Source: Mycobacterium haemophilum DSM 44634
GTDB taxonomy: Bacteria > Actinomycetota > Actinomycetes > Mycobacteriales > Mycobacteriaceae
DNA length: 64,000 nt
Reading direction: 5' to 3'
NCBI RefSeq assembly: GCF_000340435.2
Contig: NZ_CP011883.2
Coordinates: 1,470,686-1,534,685 of the forward strand
Positions 33,912 to 43,743 of the stretch are shown here, in pieces (the first letter of the stretch is position 1; each line of letters begins with the position of its first letter). Both the position numbers and the translations under genes were made by a program. Under the pieces are notes generated by a model that saw only the letters and a list, made by a program, of their open reading frames with translations, did no database searches and was not told the origin of the DNA.

Positions 33912-34293
33912 CAGATTCGCGGCGGCCGGTGGCAACGTCGAAGTCGACGTGGTCACGGGAAAAGCCAAGGCCATCAACGCATCTGGGTCGCTTACCGGGC
34001 GCGCCGTGCAGGGCAGCGCGGTAGCGACAACCGCATCGGTTCGGGGACCTCGACGGTGAACTGAAGTTCAAGTCCGCCAGTGGATCGCTGACCGGCCAGC
34101 GGCTCCGTGGCACGGTGAAGCCGCGGACAGCGTCGGGATCGGTGTGGCCATATCGCGGCAGCCGTCGGACGGCCCCGGGCAAGGCGACGAAACGCTCGTC
34201 CTAGAGGTGCGCAGCGGTTCCAGGGATGTCAGTGTTCATCGGGGAAGCCCGGCGCCTGACACCGTAGTCGGGCAATCAGGCTCAGCTATCTGA
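33912..34293 (+). pseudogene. Remnant of a DUF4097-type protein gene
   Basis: Beta-repeat-like pieces can be read only by changing frames: GNVEVDVVTGKAKAINASGSL (frame of 33868), then ELKFKSASGSLTGQRLRGTVK from about 34062, then VLEVRSGSRDVSVHRGSPA ending at TGA 34291-34293. This is the repeating pattern of DUF4097 adhesin-like proteins. The 5' end overlaps the CcdA-like gene, so the true start is lost. The tail overlaps the convergent membrane gene. Confidence 0.6.
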
Positions 34294-34588
34294 TCCAACC
34301 GCGTCGGCGGCCCAGCAGGTCACGGATCAAAACGACGAGCACCAGGGCGGCAAACCCGATGAGATACCAGTTCTCGACATGGCCGACGTGGTTGCCGCGG
34401 AGCATCGCCAGCAGCAACCCAACGGCGAACAAACCGACGATGTGCCAGGTGCGGTGGTTGATTCTGCTCCACCCCCACGCCGCGGACGGCACCTCAGCAG
34501 GGTCGACGCCGGCATAGTGTTCCACCTCAGTGCTGGCCACGGTGATTCCTCCGGATCGGATTGGGTGTTGGTGCGAACTATCCGACAT
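34286..34588 (-). CDS. Small two-helix membrane protein (Rv2876-like)
   Basis: 100 residues from ATG 34588. The middle has VDPAEVPSAAWGWS, then a helix (HIVGLFAVGLLLAMLRG), the short loop NHVGHVEN and a second helix (YLIGFAALVLVVLI), ending RRRGWIR. This matches the small conserved mycobacterial protein Rv2876, of unknown function. It is divergent from dxr by 96 bp. Confidence 0.75.
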   Translation of the reverse strand: MSDSSHQHPIRSGGITVASTEVEHYAGVDPAEVPSAAWGWSRINHRTWHIVGLFAVGLLLAMLRGNHVGHVENWYLIGFAALVLVVLIRDLLGRRRGWIR

Positions 34589-34684
34589 TCTGGCACACCG
34601 GTTTTGGGGCGCCGCCGATTTGGTAGCGCTCGATCGTGGCACGCTCCCTAGCCTGTCGAGTCACCGGACGGGCACAATGTTTGG

Positions 34685-35869
34685 GTGACCAACCCAACCG
34701 AAGGGCACGCTGGTGACCGCCTCCGCGTGCTGGTGCTGGGAAGTACCGGCTCAATCGGCACCCAGGCGCTAGACGTCATCGCCGCTAATCCGGACCGCTT
34801 CGAGGTAGTCGGGTTGGCCGCCGGGGGCGCGCATCTGGACACGCTGCTGCGGCAGCGCGCCGAGACCGGTGTCACCAATATCGCCATCGCTGACGATCGC
34901 GCGGCTCAGCTGGCCGGCGACATCCCCTACCACGGGCCCGATGCGGTCACCCGGTTGGTCGAGGAGACCGAGGCTGACGTCGTCCTCAATGCGCTGGTCG
35001 GGGCATTGGGTCTGCGACCCACACTGGCTGCACTGCAGACGGGCGCGCGATTGGCGCTGGCCAATAAGGAATCGCTGGTTGCTGGCGGTCCGCTGGTGTT
35101 GGCCGCGGCGCGGCCGGGCCAGATTGTCCCCGTCGACTCGGAACACTCCGCGCTGGCGCAGTGCCTGCGCGGTGGTACCCCCGACGAAGTCGCCAAGTTG
35201 GTGCTCACCGCCTCCGGCGGGCCGTTTCGCGGCTGGGCCGCCGCCGACCTTGAGCGCGTCACACCCGAGCAGGCGGGCGCCCACCCGACCTGGTCAATGG
35301 GGCCGATGAACACGCTGAACTCAGCGTCCCTGGTCAACAAGGGGCTTGAGCTGATCGAAACCAACCTGTTGTTCGGCATCTCCTACGACCGCATTGAGGT
35401 GGTCGTGCACCCTCAGTCAATTGTTCATTCGATGGTCACGTTCATTGACGGCTCGACGATCGCCCAAGCCAGCCCTCCGGACATGAAGCTGCCCATTTCT
35501 TTGGCGTTGGGCTGGCCGCAGCGGGTGGGCGGTGCTGCCCGAGCCTGCGCTTTCACCACCGCATCGACCTGGGAATTCGAGCCGCTGGACACCGATGTTT
35601 TCCCCGCGGTCGAGCTGGCCCGGCACGCTGGACAGGTCGGCGGCTGTATGACCGCCATTTACAACGCTGCTAATGAGGAGGCTGCAGCGGCCTTCCTGCA
35701 AGGCCGGATTAGCTTCCCCACCATCGTCGGCACTATCGCCGAGGTAGTGCGCGCTGCCGACCAATGGGCCGTTGAACCCGCTACCGTAGATGACGTACTC
35801 GAAGCGCAGCGCTGGGCCCGTGAGCGTGCGCAACGCGAGCTTTCTGGATTGGTCTTAGAAAGGTCCTAA
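34685..35869 (+). CDS. dxr: 1-deoxy-D-xylulose 5-phosphate reductoisomerase
   Basis: 394 residues from GTG 34685. NADPH-binding LVLGSTGSIGTQALDV, ALANKESLVAGG, VPVDSEHSAL, ASGGPFRG and WSMGPMNTLNSASLVNKGLE carry the metal- and substrate-binding residues. Second step of the MEP isoprenoid pathway, target of fosmidomycin. Same-strand order dxr-rip1-ispG as in M. tuberculosis. Confidence 0.97.
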   Translation: MTNPTEGHAGDRLRVLVLGSTGSIGTQALDVIAANPDRFEVVGLAAGGAHLDTLLRQRAETGVTNIAIADDRAAQLAGDIPYHGPDAVTRLVEETEADVVLNALVGALGLRPTLAALQTGARLALANKESLVAGGPLVLAAARPGQIVPVDSEHSALAQCLRGGTPDEVAKLVLTASGGPFRGWAAADLERVTPEQAGAHPTWSMGPMNTLNSASLVNKGLELIETNLLFGISYDRIEVVVHPQSIVHSMVTFIDGSTIAQASPPDMKLPISLALGWPQRVGGAARACAFTTASTWEFEPLDTDVFPAVELARHAGQVGGCMTAIYNAANEEAAAAFLQGRISFPTIVGTIAEVVRAADQWAVEPATVDDVLEAQRWARERAQRELSGLVLERS

Positions 35870-35877
35870 CCGCGGAG

Positions 35878-37101
35878 ATGATGTTCGCCCTCGGCATTGT
35901 GCTGTTCGCTATCGCCATCCTTATTTCGGTGGCCCTGCACGAATGTGGCCACATGTGGGTGGCGCGCGCCACCGGCATGAAGGTGCGTCGTTACTTTGTT
36001 GGCTTCGGCCCGACCCTGTGGTCGACTCGGCGCGGTGAAACCGAATACGGCATCAAGGCCGTTCCGCTAGGCGGCTTCTGTGATATCGCCGGTATGACCT
36101 CGGTCGAGGAGCTGGCGCCCGGCGAATCGGACCGGGCAATGTACAAACAAGCGACCTGGAAAAGGGTTGCGGTGCTGTTCGCCGGGCCCGCCATGAACTT
36201 CGTGATCTGCTTGGTGCTGATCTATGGCATCGCGCTGGTCTGGGGGCTGCCCAACCTGCACCCGCCCGCCAAGGCGGTAATCGGTGAAACCGCTTGTGTT
36301 GCACCGGAATTGACTCAGGGTAAGCTCGGAAGTTGCACCGGCCCGGGTCCGGCGGCGCTGGCCGGAATTCGCGCCGGCGACGTCGTCGTCAAGGTAGGCG
36401 ACAATTCGGTGTCGACCTTCGACGACATGGCCGCCGCGGTGCGCAAGTTGCATGGCACGGTGCCGATCGTCTTTGAGCGTGATGGGACCACGATCACCAG
36501 CTACGTCGACATCACACCCACCCAGCGCTTCCTCACACATGGGGTCAATGAGCAGGGTGGTCAACCCGAACCCGTCACGGTCGGTGCCATCGGGGTCGGC
36601 GCACCCCGTCTGGTGCCCACGCACTACGGCGTGTTCTCCGCCGTGCCCGCCACCGTCGCTTTCGCTGGGGGCTTGACCGTCGAGGTGGGCAAGGCGCTAG
36701 TCACCATACCGACCAAGCTGGGTGCCCTGGTGCACGCTATCGGTGGTGGACAGCGCGACCCGCAGACGCCGATGAGCGTGGTCGGCGCCAGCATCATCGG
36801 CGGCGACACCGTCGACCATGGGCTGTGGGTGGCGTTCTGGTTCTTCTTGGCGCAGCTGAACCTCATATTGGGTGCCATCAACCTGGTGCCGTTGCTGCCC
36901 TTCGATGGCGGTCACATTGCGATCGCGGTATTCGAGAAGATCCGGAACCTCGTCCGGTCTGCTCGTGGCATGGTCGCGGCGGCGCCGGTGAACTATCTCA
37001 AACTCATGCCCGCGACCTACGTGGTCTTGGTCTTTGTGGTTGGCTACATGCTGTTGACCGTGACCGCCGATCTGGTAAACCCAATCAGGCTCTTTCAATA
37101 G
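35878..37101 (+). CDS. rip1: Site-2 protease Rip1
   Basis: 407 residues. The zinc site HECGH is in the first helix (residues ~21-25), followed by GFGPTLWS. A PDZ domain (about 145-245) and a late LPFDGGH motif supply the Asp ligand. Four membrane segments. Rip1 cuts membrane anti-sigma factors and controls envelope lipid composition and virulence. Start ATG 35878, 8 bp after dxr. Confidence 0.96.
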   Translation: MMFALGIVLFAIAILISVALHECGHMWVARATGMKVRRYFVGFGPTLWSTRRGETEYGIKAVPLGGFCDIAGMTSVEELAPGESDRAMYKQATWKRVAVLFAGPAMNFVICLVLIYGIALVWGLPNLHPPAKAVIGETACVAPELTQGKLGSCTGPGPAALAGIRAGDVVVKVGDNSVSTFDDMAAAVRKLHGTVPIVFERDGTTITSYVDITPTQRFLTHGVNEQGGQPEPVTVGAIGVGAPRLVPTHYGVFSAVPATVAFAGGLTVEVGKALVTIPTKLGALVHAIGGGQRDPQTPMSVVGASIIGGDTVDHGLWVAFWFFLAQLNLILGAINLVPLLPFDGGHIAIAVFEKIRNLVRSARGMVAAAPVNYLKLMPATYVVLVFVVGYMLLTVTADLVNPIRLFQ

Positions 37102-37133
37102 CCAATAGTGAAAAAACGAGAGATGGGGGAACA

Positions 37134-38312
37134 GTGACTATAGGTCTGGGCATGCCCGAGGCTCCGGTTCCCACGCTTGCCCCCCGGCGCAGCACGCGTC
37201 AAGTGATGGTCGGCAACGTTGGGGTCGGTAGTGACCACCAGATCTCCGTGCAGTCGATGTGCACCACCAAGACCCATGACGTCAACTCGACGTTGCAGCA
37301 GATCGCGGAGCTGACCGCGGCCGGCTGTGACATCGTGCGGGTGGCCTGCCCTCGTCAAGAGGATGCCGATGCACTCGCTGAAATCGCCCGGCACAGCAAA
37401 ATTCCGGTGATTGCCGACATCCACTTCCAGCCGAAATACATCTTCGCCGCCATTGACGCCGGGTGTGCCGCGGTGCGGGTAAACCCCGGCAACATCAAGG
37501 AATTCGACGGCCGGGTCGGTGAGGTCGCCAAGGCCGCCGGTGCGGCCGGTATCCCGATCCGCATCGGCGTCAACGCCGGTTCGCTGGACAAGCGGTTTAT
37601 GGACAAGTACGGCAAGGCCACGCCCGAAGCACTGGTCGAGTCCGCGCTGTGGGAGGCTTCGCTGTTCGAGGAGCATGGTTTCGGCAACATCAAGATCAGC
37701 GTCAAGCACCACGACCCCGTCGTCATGGTCGCCGCTTACGAGCAACTGGCCGCCCAGTGCGACTACCCGTTGCACCTCGGCGTTACCGAGGCCGGTCCCG
37801 CTTTCCAGGGCACCGTCAAGTCCGCGGTCGCCTTCGGAGCGCTGCTGTCGAAGGGGATCGGCGACACTATCCGGGTGTCCCTGTCGGCACCGCCGGTCGA
37901 GGAAGTCAAAGTTGGCAACCAAATTCTCGAGTCGCTCAACCTGCGGCCGCGTTCACTCGAGATCGTGTCCTGCCCGTCGTGCGGCCGTGCGCAGGTCGAC
38001 GTTTACAAGTTGGCCAATGAAGTCAGTGCCGGGTTGGACGGACTCGAGGTGCCGCTGCGGGTCGCCGTGATGGGATGTGTCGTCAACGGTCCCGGCGAGG
38101 CCCGCGAGGCCGACCTGGGCGTCGCGTCCGGAAACGGCAAAGGCCAGATCTTTGTCAAGGGTGAAGTGATCAAGACCGTACCCGAAGCCCAGATCGTCGA
38201 GACGCTGATTGAGGAGGCGATGCGGCTTGCCTCCGAGATGGGGACCGAGAAAAGCGGTGATCACGGTCCAGAAACGACAAGGAGCGGTTCACCGGTTGTG
38301 ACCGTAAGCTGA
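37134..38312 (+). CDS. ispG: 4-hydroxy-3-methylbut-2-enyl diphosphate synthase (IspG/GcpE)
   Basis: 392 residues from GTG 37134 after GATGGGGGA. VQSMCTTKTHDVNSTLQQ and DIVRVACPRQEDA at the N-terminal TIM barrel; RVNPGNIKEF; the Fe-S ligands SCPSCGRAQ (C-x2-C) and MGCVVNGPGEA near the C-terminus. Penultimate step of the MEP pathway, using a 4Fe-4S cluster. 32 bp after rip1. Confidence 0.97.
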   Translation: MTIGLGMPEAPVPTLAPRRSTRQVMVGNVGVGSDHQISVQSMCTTKTHDVNSTLQQIAELTAAGCDIVRVACPRQEDADALAEIARHSKIPVIADIHFQPKYIFAAIDAGCAAVRVNPGNIKEFDGRVGEVAKAAGAAGIPIRIGVNAGSLDKRFMDKYGKATPEALVESALWEASLFEEHGFGNIKISVKHHDPVVMVAAYEQLAAQCDYPLHLGVTEAGPAFQGTVKSAVAFGALLSKGIGDTIRVSLSAPPVEEVKVGNQILESLNLRPRSLEIVSCPSCGRAQVDVYKLANEVSAGLDGLEVPLRVAVMGCVVNGPGEAREADLGVASGNGKGQIFVKGEVIKTVPEAQIVETLIEEAMRLASEMGTEKSGDHGPETTRSGSPVVTVS

Positions 38313-38367
38313 GTGGGACCAGCCCGCTTATCCTGGCCCTGAGTTCGCCTCACAGAGAGTTCGCCAG

Positions 38368-39222
38368 ATGTCGGCTCCACCCATCTTTCGCCTTGTTGGC
38401 GAGCGACGGGTGTCCGTAGTGCGCGACGCCGCCGCGGTGTGGCGGGTATTGGACGACGACCCGGTCGGATCGTGCATGGTTGCGGCCCGGATCGCAGAAC
38501 ACGGCATCGATCCGACTGCGATTGGCGGGGAACTGTGGACCCGTCGCAGCGTCGATGAGTCGCTGTGTTTCGCCGGTGCCAACCTGATCCCGCTGCGCGG
38601 CGGACGTGACGACCTGACTGCGTTCGCCGACGCGGCAATGAGTGGGTCGCGGCGCTGTTCGTCGCTAGTCGGTAAGGCCGAGTTGGTGATGCCGATGTGG
38701 CGGCGACTCGAGTCGGCCTGGGGTCCGGCGCGTGACGTGCGCGAGCACCAACCGCTGATGGCCCTCAAGTCGTATCCGAGCTGCGAGATCGACCCCGCGG
38801 TGCGTCAGGTTCGGCCAGCGGAGCTGGATGCCTACCTAGTGGCCGCCGTCGACATGTTCATCGGCGAAGTGGGCGTGGACCCGCGGCTTGGCGACGGCGG
38901 CCGCGGTTACCGTCGCCGGGTGGCCAGCCTCATTGCGGCCGGACGGGCGTGGGCCCGTTTCGAGCAAGGGCAGGTCGTCTTCAAGGCCGAAGTGGGATCG
39001 CAGTCGCCGGCAGTTGGGCAGATCCAAGGCGTCTGGGTGCACCCGGAGTGGCGTGGGCTGGGCCTGGGCACCAGCGGCACCGCAACGCTAGCCGGTGTCA
39101 TCGTGGGCAGCGGACGTGTCGCTAGCCTGTATGTGAACAATTTCAACACCGTGGCGCGTGCCGCGTACGCCCGAGTGGGCTTCGTCGAAGTCGGCACCTT
39201 CGCGACGGTGCTGCTGGACTAA
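38368..39222 (+). CDS. GNAT-family acetyltransferase (Rv2867c)
   Basis: 284 residues. The N-terminal half (1-125) is a DUF4081-like domain; the C-terminal GNAT core has VWVHPEWRGLGLGTSGTA (acetyl-CoA loop) and SLYVNNFNTVARAAYARVGF. Substrate unknown. It ends the dxr-rip1-ispG transcription group, 55 bp after ispG. Confidence 0.88.
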   Translation: MSAPPIFRLVGERRVSVVRDAAAVWRVLDDDPVGSCMVAARIAEHGIDPTAIGGELWTRRSVDESLCFAGANLIPLRGGRDDLTAFADAAMSGSRRCSSLVGKAELVMPMWRRLESAWGPARDVREHQPLMALKSYPSCEIDPAVRQVRPAELDAYLVAAVDMFIGEVGVDPRLGDGGRGYRRRVASLIAAGRAWARFEQGQVVFKAEVGSQSPAVGQIQGVWVHPEWRGLGLGTSGTATLAGVIVGSGRVASLYVNNFNTVARAAYARVGFVEVGTFATVLLD

Positions 39223-39401
39223 CCCGGGCGCGCTTTTCGGGGATCGCCGCCCGGAGTCCCCGGAGTCCAGTGTGCAGCTGGCCGCACACTGGCACCGAAC
39301 GCGCGGCTGGCCGCACATTCGGCACGGGGAGCCCCACATAACGGCTTGGTCTCGGTGTGTCGGCGCCGCAGTCCAGGCCTCAGTTCTTAACATCAGCAAC
39401 G

Positions 39402-41225
39402 ATGGTCGCAAAAACCTCACCAGTATCAGTTGTTTCGGTAGCGGCGGGTCTGTTGCTTGTCGCGGTTATCGCCGTGTCGGGCTGCACCCCGCGTCCCGAC
39501 GGCCCGGGCCCGGCCGCTGAGAAGTTCTTTGGCGCGCTGGCCATCGGCGACACCGCGACAGCTGCCCAACTCAGCGACAACCCCAACGAGGCCCGCGAAG
39601 CACTCAACGCGGCATGGGCCGGACTGCAGGCTGGCCGCCTGGACGCGCAGCTCCTCAGTGCGAGGTACGCCGAGGACACCGGCACCATTGCCTACCGCTT
39701 CACCTGGCATCTGCCGAAGAACCGGACGTGGAGCTATGACGGCCAGCTGAAGATGGCCCGCGACGAGGGACGCTGGCAGGTTCGCTGGACCACCACGGGG
39801 CTGCACCCCAAACTGGGCGAGCACCAGACGTTCGCGCTGCGCGCCGACCCGCCGCGGCGCGCCTCGGTGAACGAACTGGGGGGCAGCGATGTGTTGGTAC
39901 CGGGCTATCTGCACCACTACGCGCTGGACGCCACCGCGGCCGGGCGCGCCCTGATCGGGACGGCACGCGCGGTGGTCGAGGCCTTACATCCCTTTGATGA
40001 CACCCTCAACGACCCGCAGCTGCTCGCCGAAAAAGCCAGCTCGGTGACGGAGCCACTGAGTCTGGTGACGCTGAGCCCTGACGACCACGACAAGGTCGCT
40101 CCGGCGATTGCGAGGCTGCCCGGCGTCGTGGTCATCCCCCAGGCGGAGATGCTGCCGACAGATCCGCATTTCGCACCGGCCGTGATCAGCGAAGTGAAGA
40201 AGGCTGTCAGCGACGACCTCGACGGCCAGCCCGGTTGGCGAGTGGTCAGCGTCAACCAGAATGGCGTCGACGTCGCGGTGCTGCACGAGGTCGAACCGTC
40301 GCCGGCGTCGTCGGTCTCGATCACGTTGGACCGGGCAGTGCAGAATGCCGCCCAGCACGCGGTGGACAGCCGCGGTGGTAAGGCCATGATCGTCGTGCTC
40401 AAACCGTCGACCGGGCAGATCCTCGCGGTCGCGCAAAGTCCGGGGGCCAACGCTGACGGCCCGCTGGCCACCACCGGCCTGTTTCCCCCCGGGTCGACTT
40501 TCAAGATGGTCACCGCCGGCGCGGCTATCGACCGCGATATGGCCACCCCCAACACCATGCTGGGTTGCCCCGGCCGCCTCGACATCGGGCACCGCACCAT
40601 CCCCAACTACGGCGGCTTTGATCTTGGCGTGGTACCGCTGTCACGGGCGTTCGCCAGTTCCTGCAACACCACCTTCGCCGAGCTCAGCAGCAGGATGCCG
40701 CCCCGTGGTCTGACCCAGGCCGCCAACCAGTACGGGATTGGGCTTGACTATCAGGTGGACGGCATCGCCACGGTAACCGGGTCGGTGCCGCCGACAGTGG
40801 ACCTGGCTGAGCGCACCGAGGACGGCTTCGGCCAGGGCCGGGTGCTGGTCAGTCCGTTCGGCATGGCCCTGGCGGCCGCCACCGTAGCCGCCGGTAAAAC
40901 CCCGGTTCCGCAGCTGATCGCCGGGCGGCCAACCAGAGTCGAAGGAACCAGCACGCCGATCGCCCCGAAGGTGATCGATTCGTTGCGGCCAATGATGCGG
41001 CTGGTGGTGACCAACGGGACCGCCAAAGAGATCGCCGGCTGCTGCGGTGCGGTCTTCGGGAAGACCGGTGAAGCCGAGTTCGCGGGCGGATCGCATTCCT
41101 GGTTCGCCGGGTATCGCGGCGACCTGGCGTTCGCGGCGCTGATCGTGGGCGGTGGCAGCTCGGAATACGCGGTCCGGATGACCAAAGTCATGTTCGAATC
41201 GCTGCCGCCGGATTACCTGACTTAG
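39402..41225 (+). CDS. Penicillin-binding lipoprotein (Rv2864c)
   Basis: 607 residues from ATG 39402. The lipobox is AVSGC at residues ~23-27. An NTF2-like MecA_N domain (30-150) is followed by the transpeptidase domain with SxxK in PPGSTFKM, SxN in ASSCNTTF and KTG in FGKTGEAEF. A class-B PBP-like D,D-transpeptidase for peptidoglycan cross-linking, beta-lactam-binding. ATG 39357 would place 15 polar residues before the signal peptide, so I chose the later start. Confidence 0.92.
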   Translation: MVAKTSPVSVVSVAAGLLLVAVIAVSGCTPRPDGPGPAAEKFFGALAIGDTATAAQLSDNPNEAREALNAAWAGLQAGRLDAQLLSARYAEDTGTIAYRFTWHLPKNRTWSYDGQLKMARDEGRWQVRWTTTGLHPKLGEHQTFALRADPPRRASVNELGGSDVLVPGYLHHYALDATAAGRALIGTARAVVEALHPFDDTLNDPQLLAEKASSVTEPLSLVTLSPDDHDKVAPAIARLPGVVVIPQAEMLPTDPHFAPAVISEVKKAVSDDLDGQPGWRVVSVNQNGVDVAVLHEVEPSPASSVSITLDRAVQNAAQHAVDSRGGKAMIVVLKPSTGQILAVAQSPGANADGPLATTGLFPPGSTFKMVTAGAAIDRDMATPNTMLGCPGRLDIGHRTIPNYGGFDLGVVPLSRAFASSCNTTFAELSSRMPPRGLTQAANQYGIGLDYQVDGIATVTGSVPPTVDLAERTEDGFGQGRVLVSPFGMALAAATVAAGKTPVPQLIAGRPTRVEGTSTPIAPKVIDSLRPMMRLVVTNGTAKEIAGCCGAVFGKTGEAEFAGGSHSWFAGYRGDLAFAALIVGGGSSEYAVRMTKVMFESLPPDYLT

Positions 41226-41366
41226 CGCTATCGGCGGCGTCGGCGGGCGCGTGATGCGGCTTGCGGCGTCAGGGTGTGTGTCAGCGGCAGATTTGGGAGC
41301 ACTTAGCCTGAAAAGCGTGCGTTATGTGCAGCGAAAAACCGTATTCCAAGCGCCCGAAGTGGTGAA

Positions 41367-41876
41367 GTGATCAACGCGGAGCCGCTTAGGCAAATATCGC
41401 TTAAGCGCCTGCTCGCGTCGGTCCGGCATCCTACGATCGCCACCGCCGACAGGCAGGGGAAGCCATGGAACACCCCCCTATTGGCCGCCATCGACCGCAA
41501 TGCGCGACTGTATTGGTCGTCACATCCTGATTCGCAGCATTCGCAGAACATTGCACAGAATGGCAGGGCATTTATGGTCTTTTTCGACAGCATTCAGGGT
41601 GGTTTGGGACTTTACCTTGATACGACGGCGGATAGGGTGACTGATCCGCGTACTGTGCAGGAAGCTCTAAATTTGCTCACCAAACGTATCCCCGGAGTGT
41701 GCGCACCGCTGCCTGAGTTCCTCGCCTCTGAGCAACGGATTTATCGGGCCGTCCCGCACCGCGCGTGGCTTAGTGATGTCACCCACAACGACAGCGGAGC
41801 GGTCCTGCGCGACATCCGAGTGGAAATCAACCTGGACGAATTGCAGAACGTCGCCGCTGTCCTTGACCCACTGTGA
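41367..41876 (+). CDS. Pyridoxamine-phosphate-oxidase-like (split-barrel) protein
   Basis: 169 residues from GTG 41367. Split-barrel features include HPTIATADRQGKPWNTPL near residue 20 and RLYWSSHPDSQHSQNI near residue 47, typical of FMN/F420-binding members. In M. tuberculosis toxin-antitoxin genes occupy this interval, so this gene is unusual here. Substrate unknown. Confidence 0.7.
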   Translation: MINAEPLRQISLKRLLASVRHPTIATADRQGKPWNTPLLAAIDRNARLYWSSHPDSQHSQNIAQNGRAFMVFFDSIQGGLGLYLDTTADRVTDPRTVQEALNLLTKRIPGVCAPLPEFLASEQRIYRAVPHRAWLSDVTHNDSGAVLRDIRVEINLDELQNVAAVLDPL

Positions 41877-42021
41877 GTCGCCCGTGTGAGGCCCGCCACA
41901 GCACCGGCCTTGTCCGTGCCGACTCGTGTTGACTGGTCAGGTGGTGTGCGGCTCGGTGACCATCCGGGGACCGCGTCGGTCATTTCGGCGTCGCCCAGGA
42001 CGGCGTGACTAAGCTTGCGGC

Positions 42022-42879
42022 ATGCCCGCTCGCACCGCGCTTTCTCCCGGCGAATTATCCCCGACTCGGCCGGTGCCCGCGCTGATCCCACGCCCTGAAT
42101 ACGTCGGCAAGCCGACCGCGCAGGAGGGCAGCGAGCCGTGGGTGCAGACGCCGGAGGTAATCGAGAAGATGCGTGTCGCCGGCCGGATCGCGGCTGGTGC
42201 GTTGACCGAGGCAGGTAAGGCAGTCACGCCCGGCGTGACGACCGACGAGCTGGACCGGATAGCCCATGAATACATGGTCGACCACGGCGCCTACCCCTCA
42301 ACGTTGGGCTACAAGGGCTACCCGAAGTCGTGCTGTACATCCCTCAACGAGGTCATCTGTCACGGCATCCCGGACTCGACGGTGATCGCCGACGGTGACA
42401 TCGTCAACATCGATGTCACTGCCTATATCGACGGCGTGCACGGCGACACCAACGCGACCTTTCTAGCTGGCGATGTCTCCGAATCCCACCGGCTACTCGT
42501 GGAGCGAACCCGCGAGGCGACGACGCGCGCGATCAATGCCGTCAAACCTGGGCGCGCGTTGTCCATCATCGGTCGGGTCATCGAGTCGTATGCAAATCGG
42601 TTCGGGTACAACGTGGTTCGCGACTTCACCGGTCATGGCATCGGCACCACGTTTCACAATGGGCTGGTTGTTTTGCATTACGACCAGCCCGCTGTCACGA
42701 CAACCATGCAGCCGGGGATGACGTTCACCATCGAGCCGATGATCAACCTCGGAACGCTGGACTATGAAATCTGGGACGACGGCTGGACCGTGGTCACCAA
42801 GGACCGCAAATGGACCGCGCAGTTCGAGCACACGCTGTTGGTGACCGACACCGGCGTCGAGATCCTCACCATGCAGTGA
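42022..42879 (+). CDS. mapB: Methionine aminopeptidase, type I
   Basis: 285 residues. A ~40-residue N-terminal extension (Pro-rich, SH3-binding-like) is followed by the pita-bread fold. Metal ligands appear in NIDVTAYIDGVHGDTNATF, GHGIGTTFHNG, TIEPM and the end FEHTLLVT. It removes the start Met of new proteins. Matches M. tuberculosis MapB (Rv2861c). Confidence 0.96.
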   Translation: MPARTALSPGELSPTRPVPALIPRPEYVGKPTAQEGSEPWVQTPEVIEKMRVAGRIAAGALTEAGKAVTPGVTTDELDRIAHEYMVDHGAYPSTLGYKGYPKSCCTSLNEVICHGIPDSTVIADGDIVNIDVTAYIDGVHGDTNATFLAGDVSESHRLLVERTREATTRAINAVKPGRALSIIGRVIESYANRFGYNVVRDFTGHGIGTTFHNGLVVLHYDQPAVTTTMQPGMTFTIEPMINLGTLDYEIWDDGWTVVTKDRKWTAQFEHTLLVTDTGVEILTMQ

Positions 42880-43118
42880 TCTGACGGGTGAGCTGGTGGC
42901 ATCGCACCTCGACATGGATACTGGTCATTGGCCTGCGTGATGGCCCACCGCCGCGGCGACCGCGGATCCGCGTCCAATTCGGCGATGCGTAGTGGCGTAA
43001 CGGCTTGGTAAATATCGACGTAATCATAGGTAACTCAAGCGCATTCGGAACGGGCACTGCCATGAGAGAACCCGCGGAAATAGCTCGTAAACAGGCTGAT
43101 CGGCTATAACGTGCGTAG

Positions 43119-43682
43119 GTGTCCTCGATGATGACCACGCTCGACGGGTTTCCGGTCCCGGTCTGGGTAGCCGGTCCGGAGAAGGGCGTCGTGGTCGTAA
43201 TACTTGGTGCTGACCAGGGTAGGCCCGCCGCCTATGAACCGGTGTGCGAGCGACTACACACCGCTTCGCTGCGGACGGTCGTTATCGGCCCCGACCCGCG
43301 ACTTACCGCCAAGTCGGTGGTCGGCATCCTCGACGTCCTCGGGATCGGCTGGGCGGTGGTGGTTGGCGACCGCGCTGGCGGTGAACTCGCCTGGGAGTTG
43401 GCGGCGACCAGGTTGGGCCGATTCGTTGGTCTCGTGGCTATCGACCGCGGACATCCACGGGTGGCTGACCCCAACGGCGTGGTCCGTGACGGAGACTGCC
43501 CGCCGGTGGAGATCGCCACCACCGTGCTGGTCAGTTCCCCCGATGCCCGGGCAATGGCCCGCGACAGCCAGCGGTTCGTCTACGCCGACTACCGTATGGT
43601 GGACCTGCTGGGGCGACGCAACGCCCAGGAGTCGACCGCGCAGTTGGCCGCCGAGATCGTGTTGCGCACCAGCGCCTGGTAG
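43119..43682 (+). CDS. Alpha/beta-hydrolase-like protein without a Ser nucleophile
   Basis: 187 residues from GTG 43119 (ATGs a few codons later are alternatives). The order is VVVVILGADQGRPAAY, a strand-turn VVVGDRAGGELAWELA in the nucleophile-elbow place (Asp instead of Ser), VGLVAIDRGH, then TTVLVSSPDARA. The fold is like short-chain alpha/beta hydrolases, but the catalytic triad is incomplete. Function unknown. Confidence 0.55.
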   Translation: MSSMMTTLDGFPVPVWVAGPEKGVVVVILGADQGRPAAYEPVCERLHTASLRTVVIGPDPRLTAKSVVGILDVLGIGWAVVVGDRAGGELAWELAATRLGRFVGLVAIDRGHPRVADPNGVVRDGDCPPVEIATTVLVSSPDARAMARDSQRFVYADYRMVDLLGRRNAQESTAQLAAEIVLRTSAW

Positions 43683-43743
43683 CGCCGAACAGTAGCTCCT
43701 ACAAGCGATTGGCCGACCGCAGCTGCACGCCGACCACCGTGGC

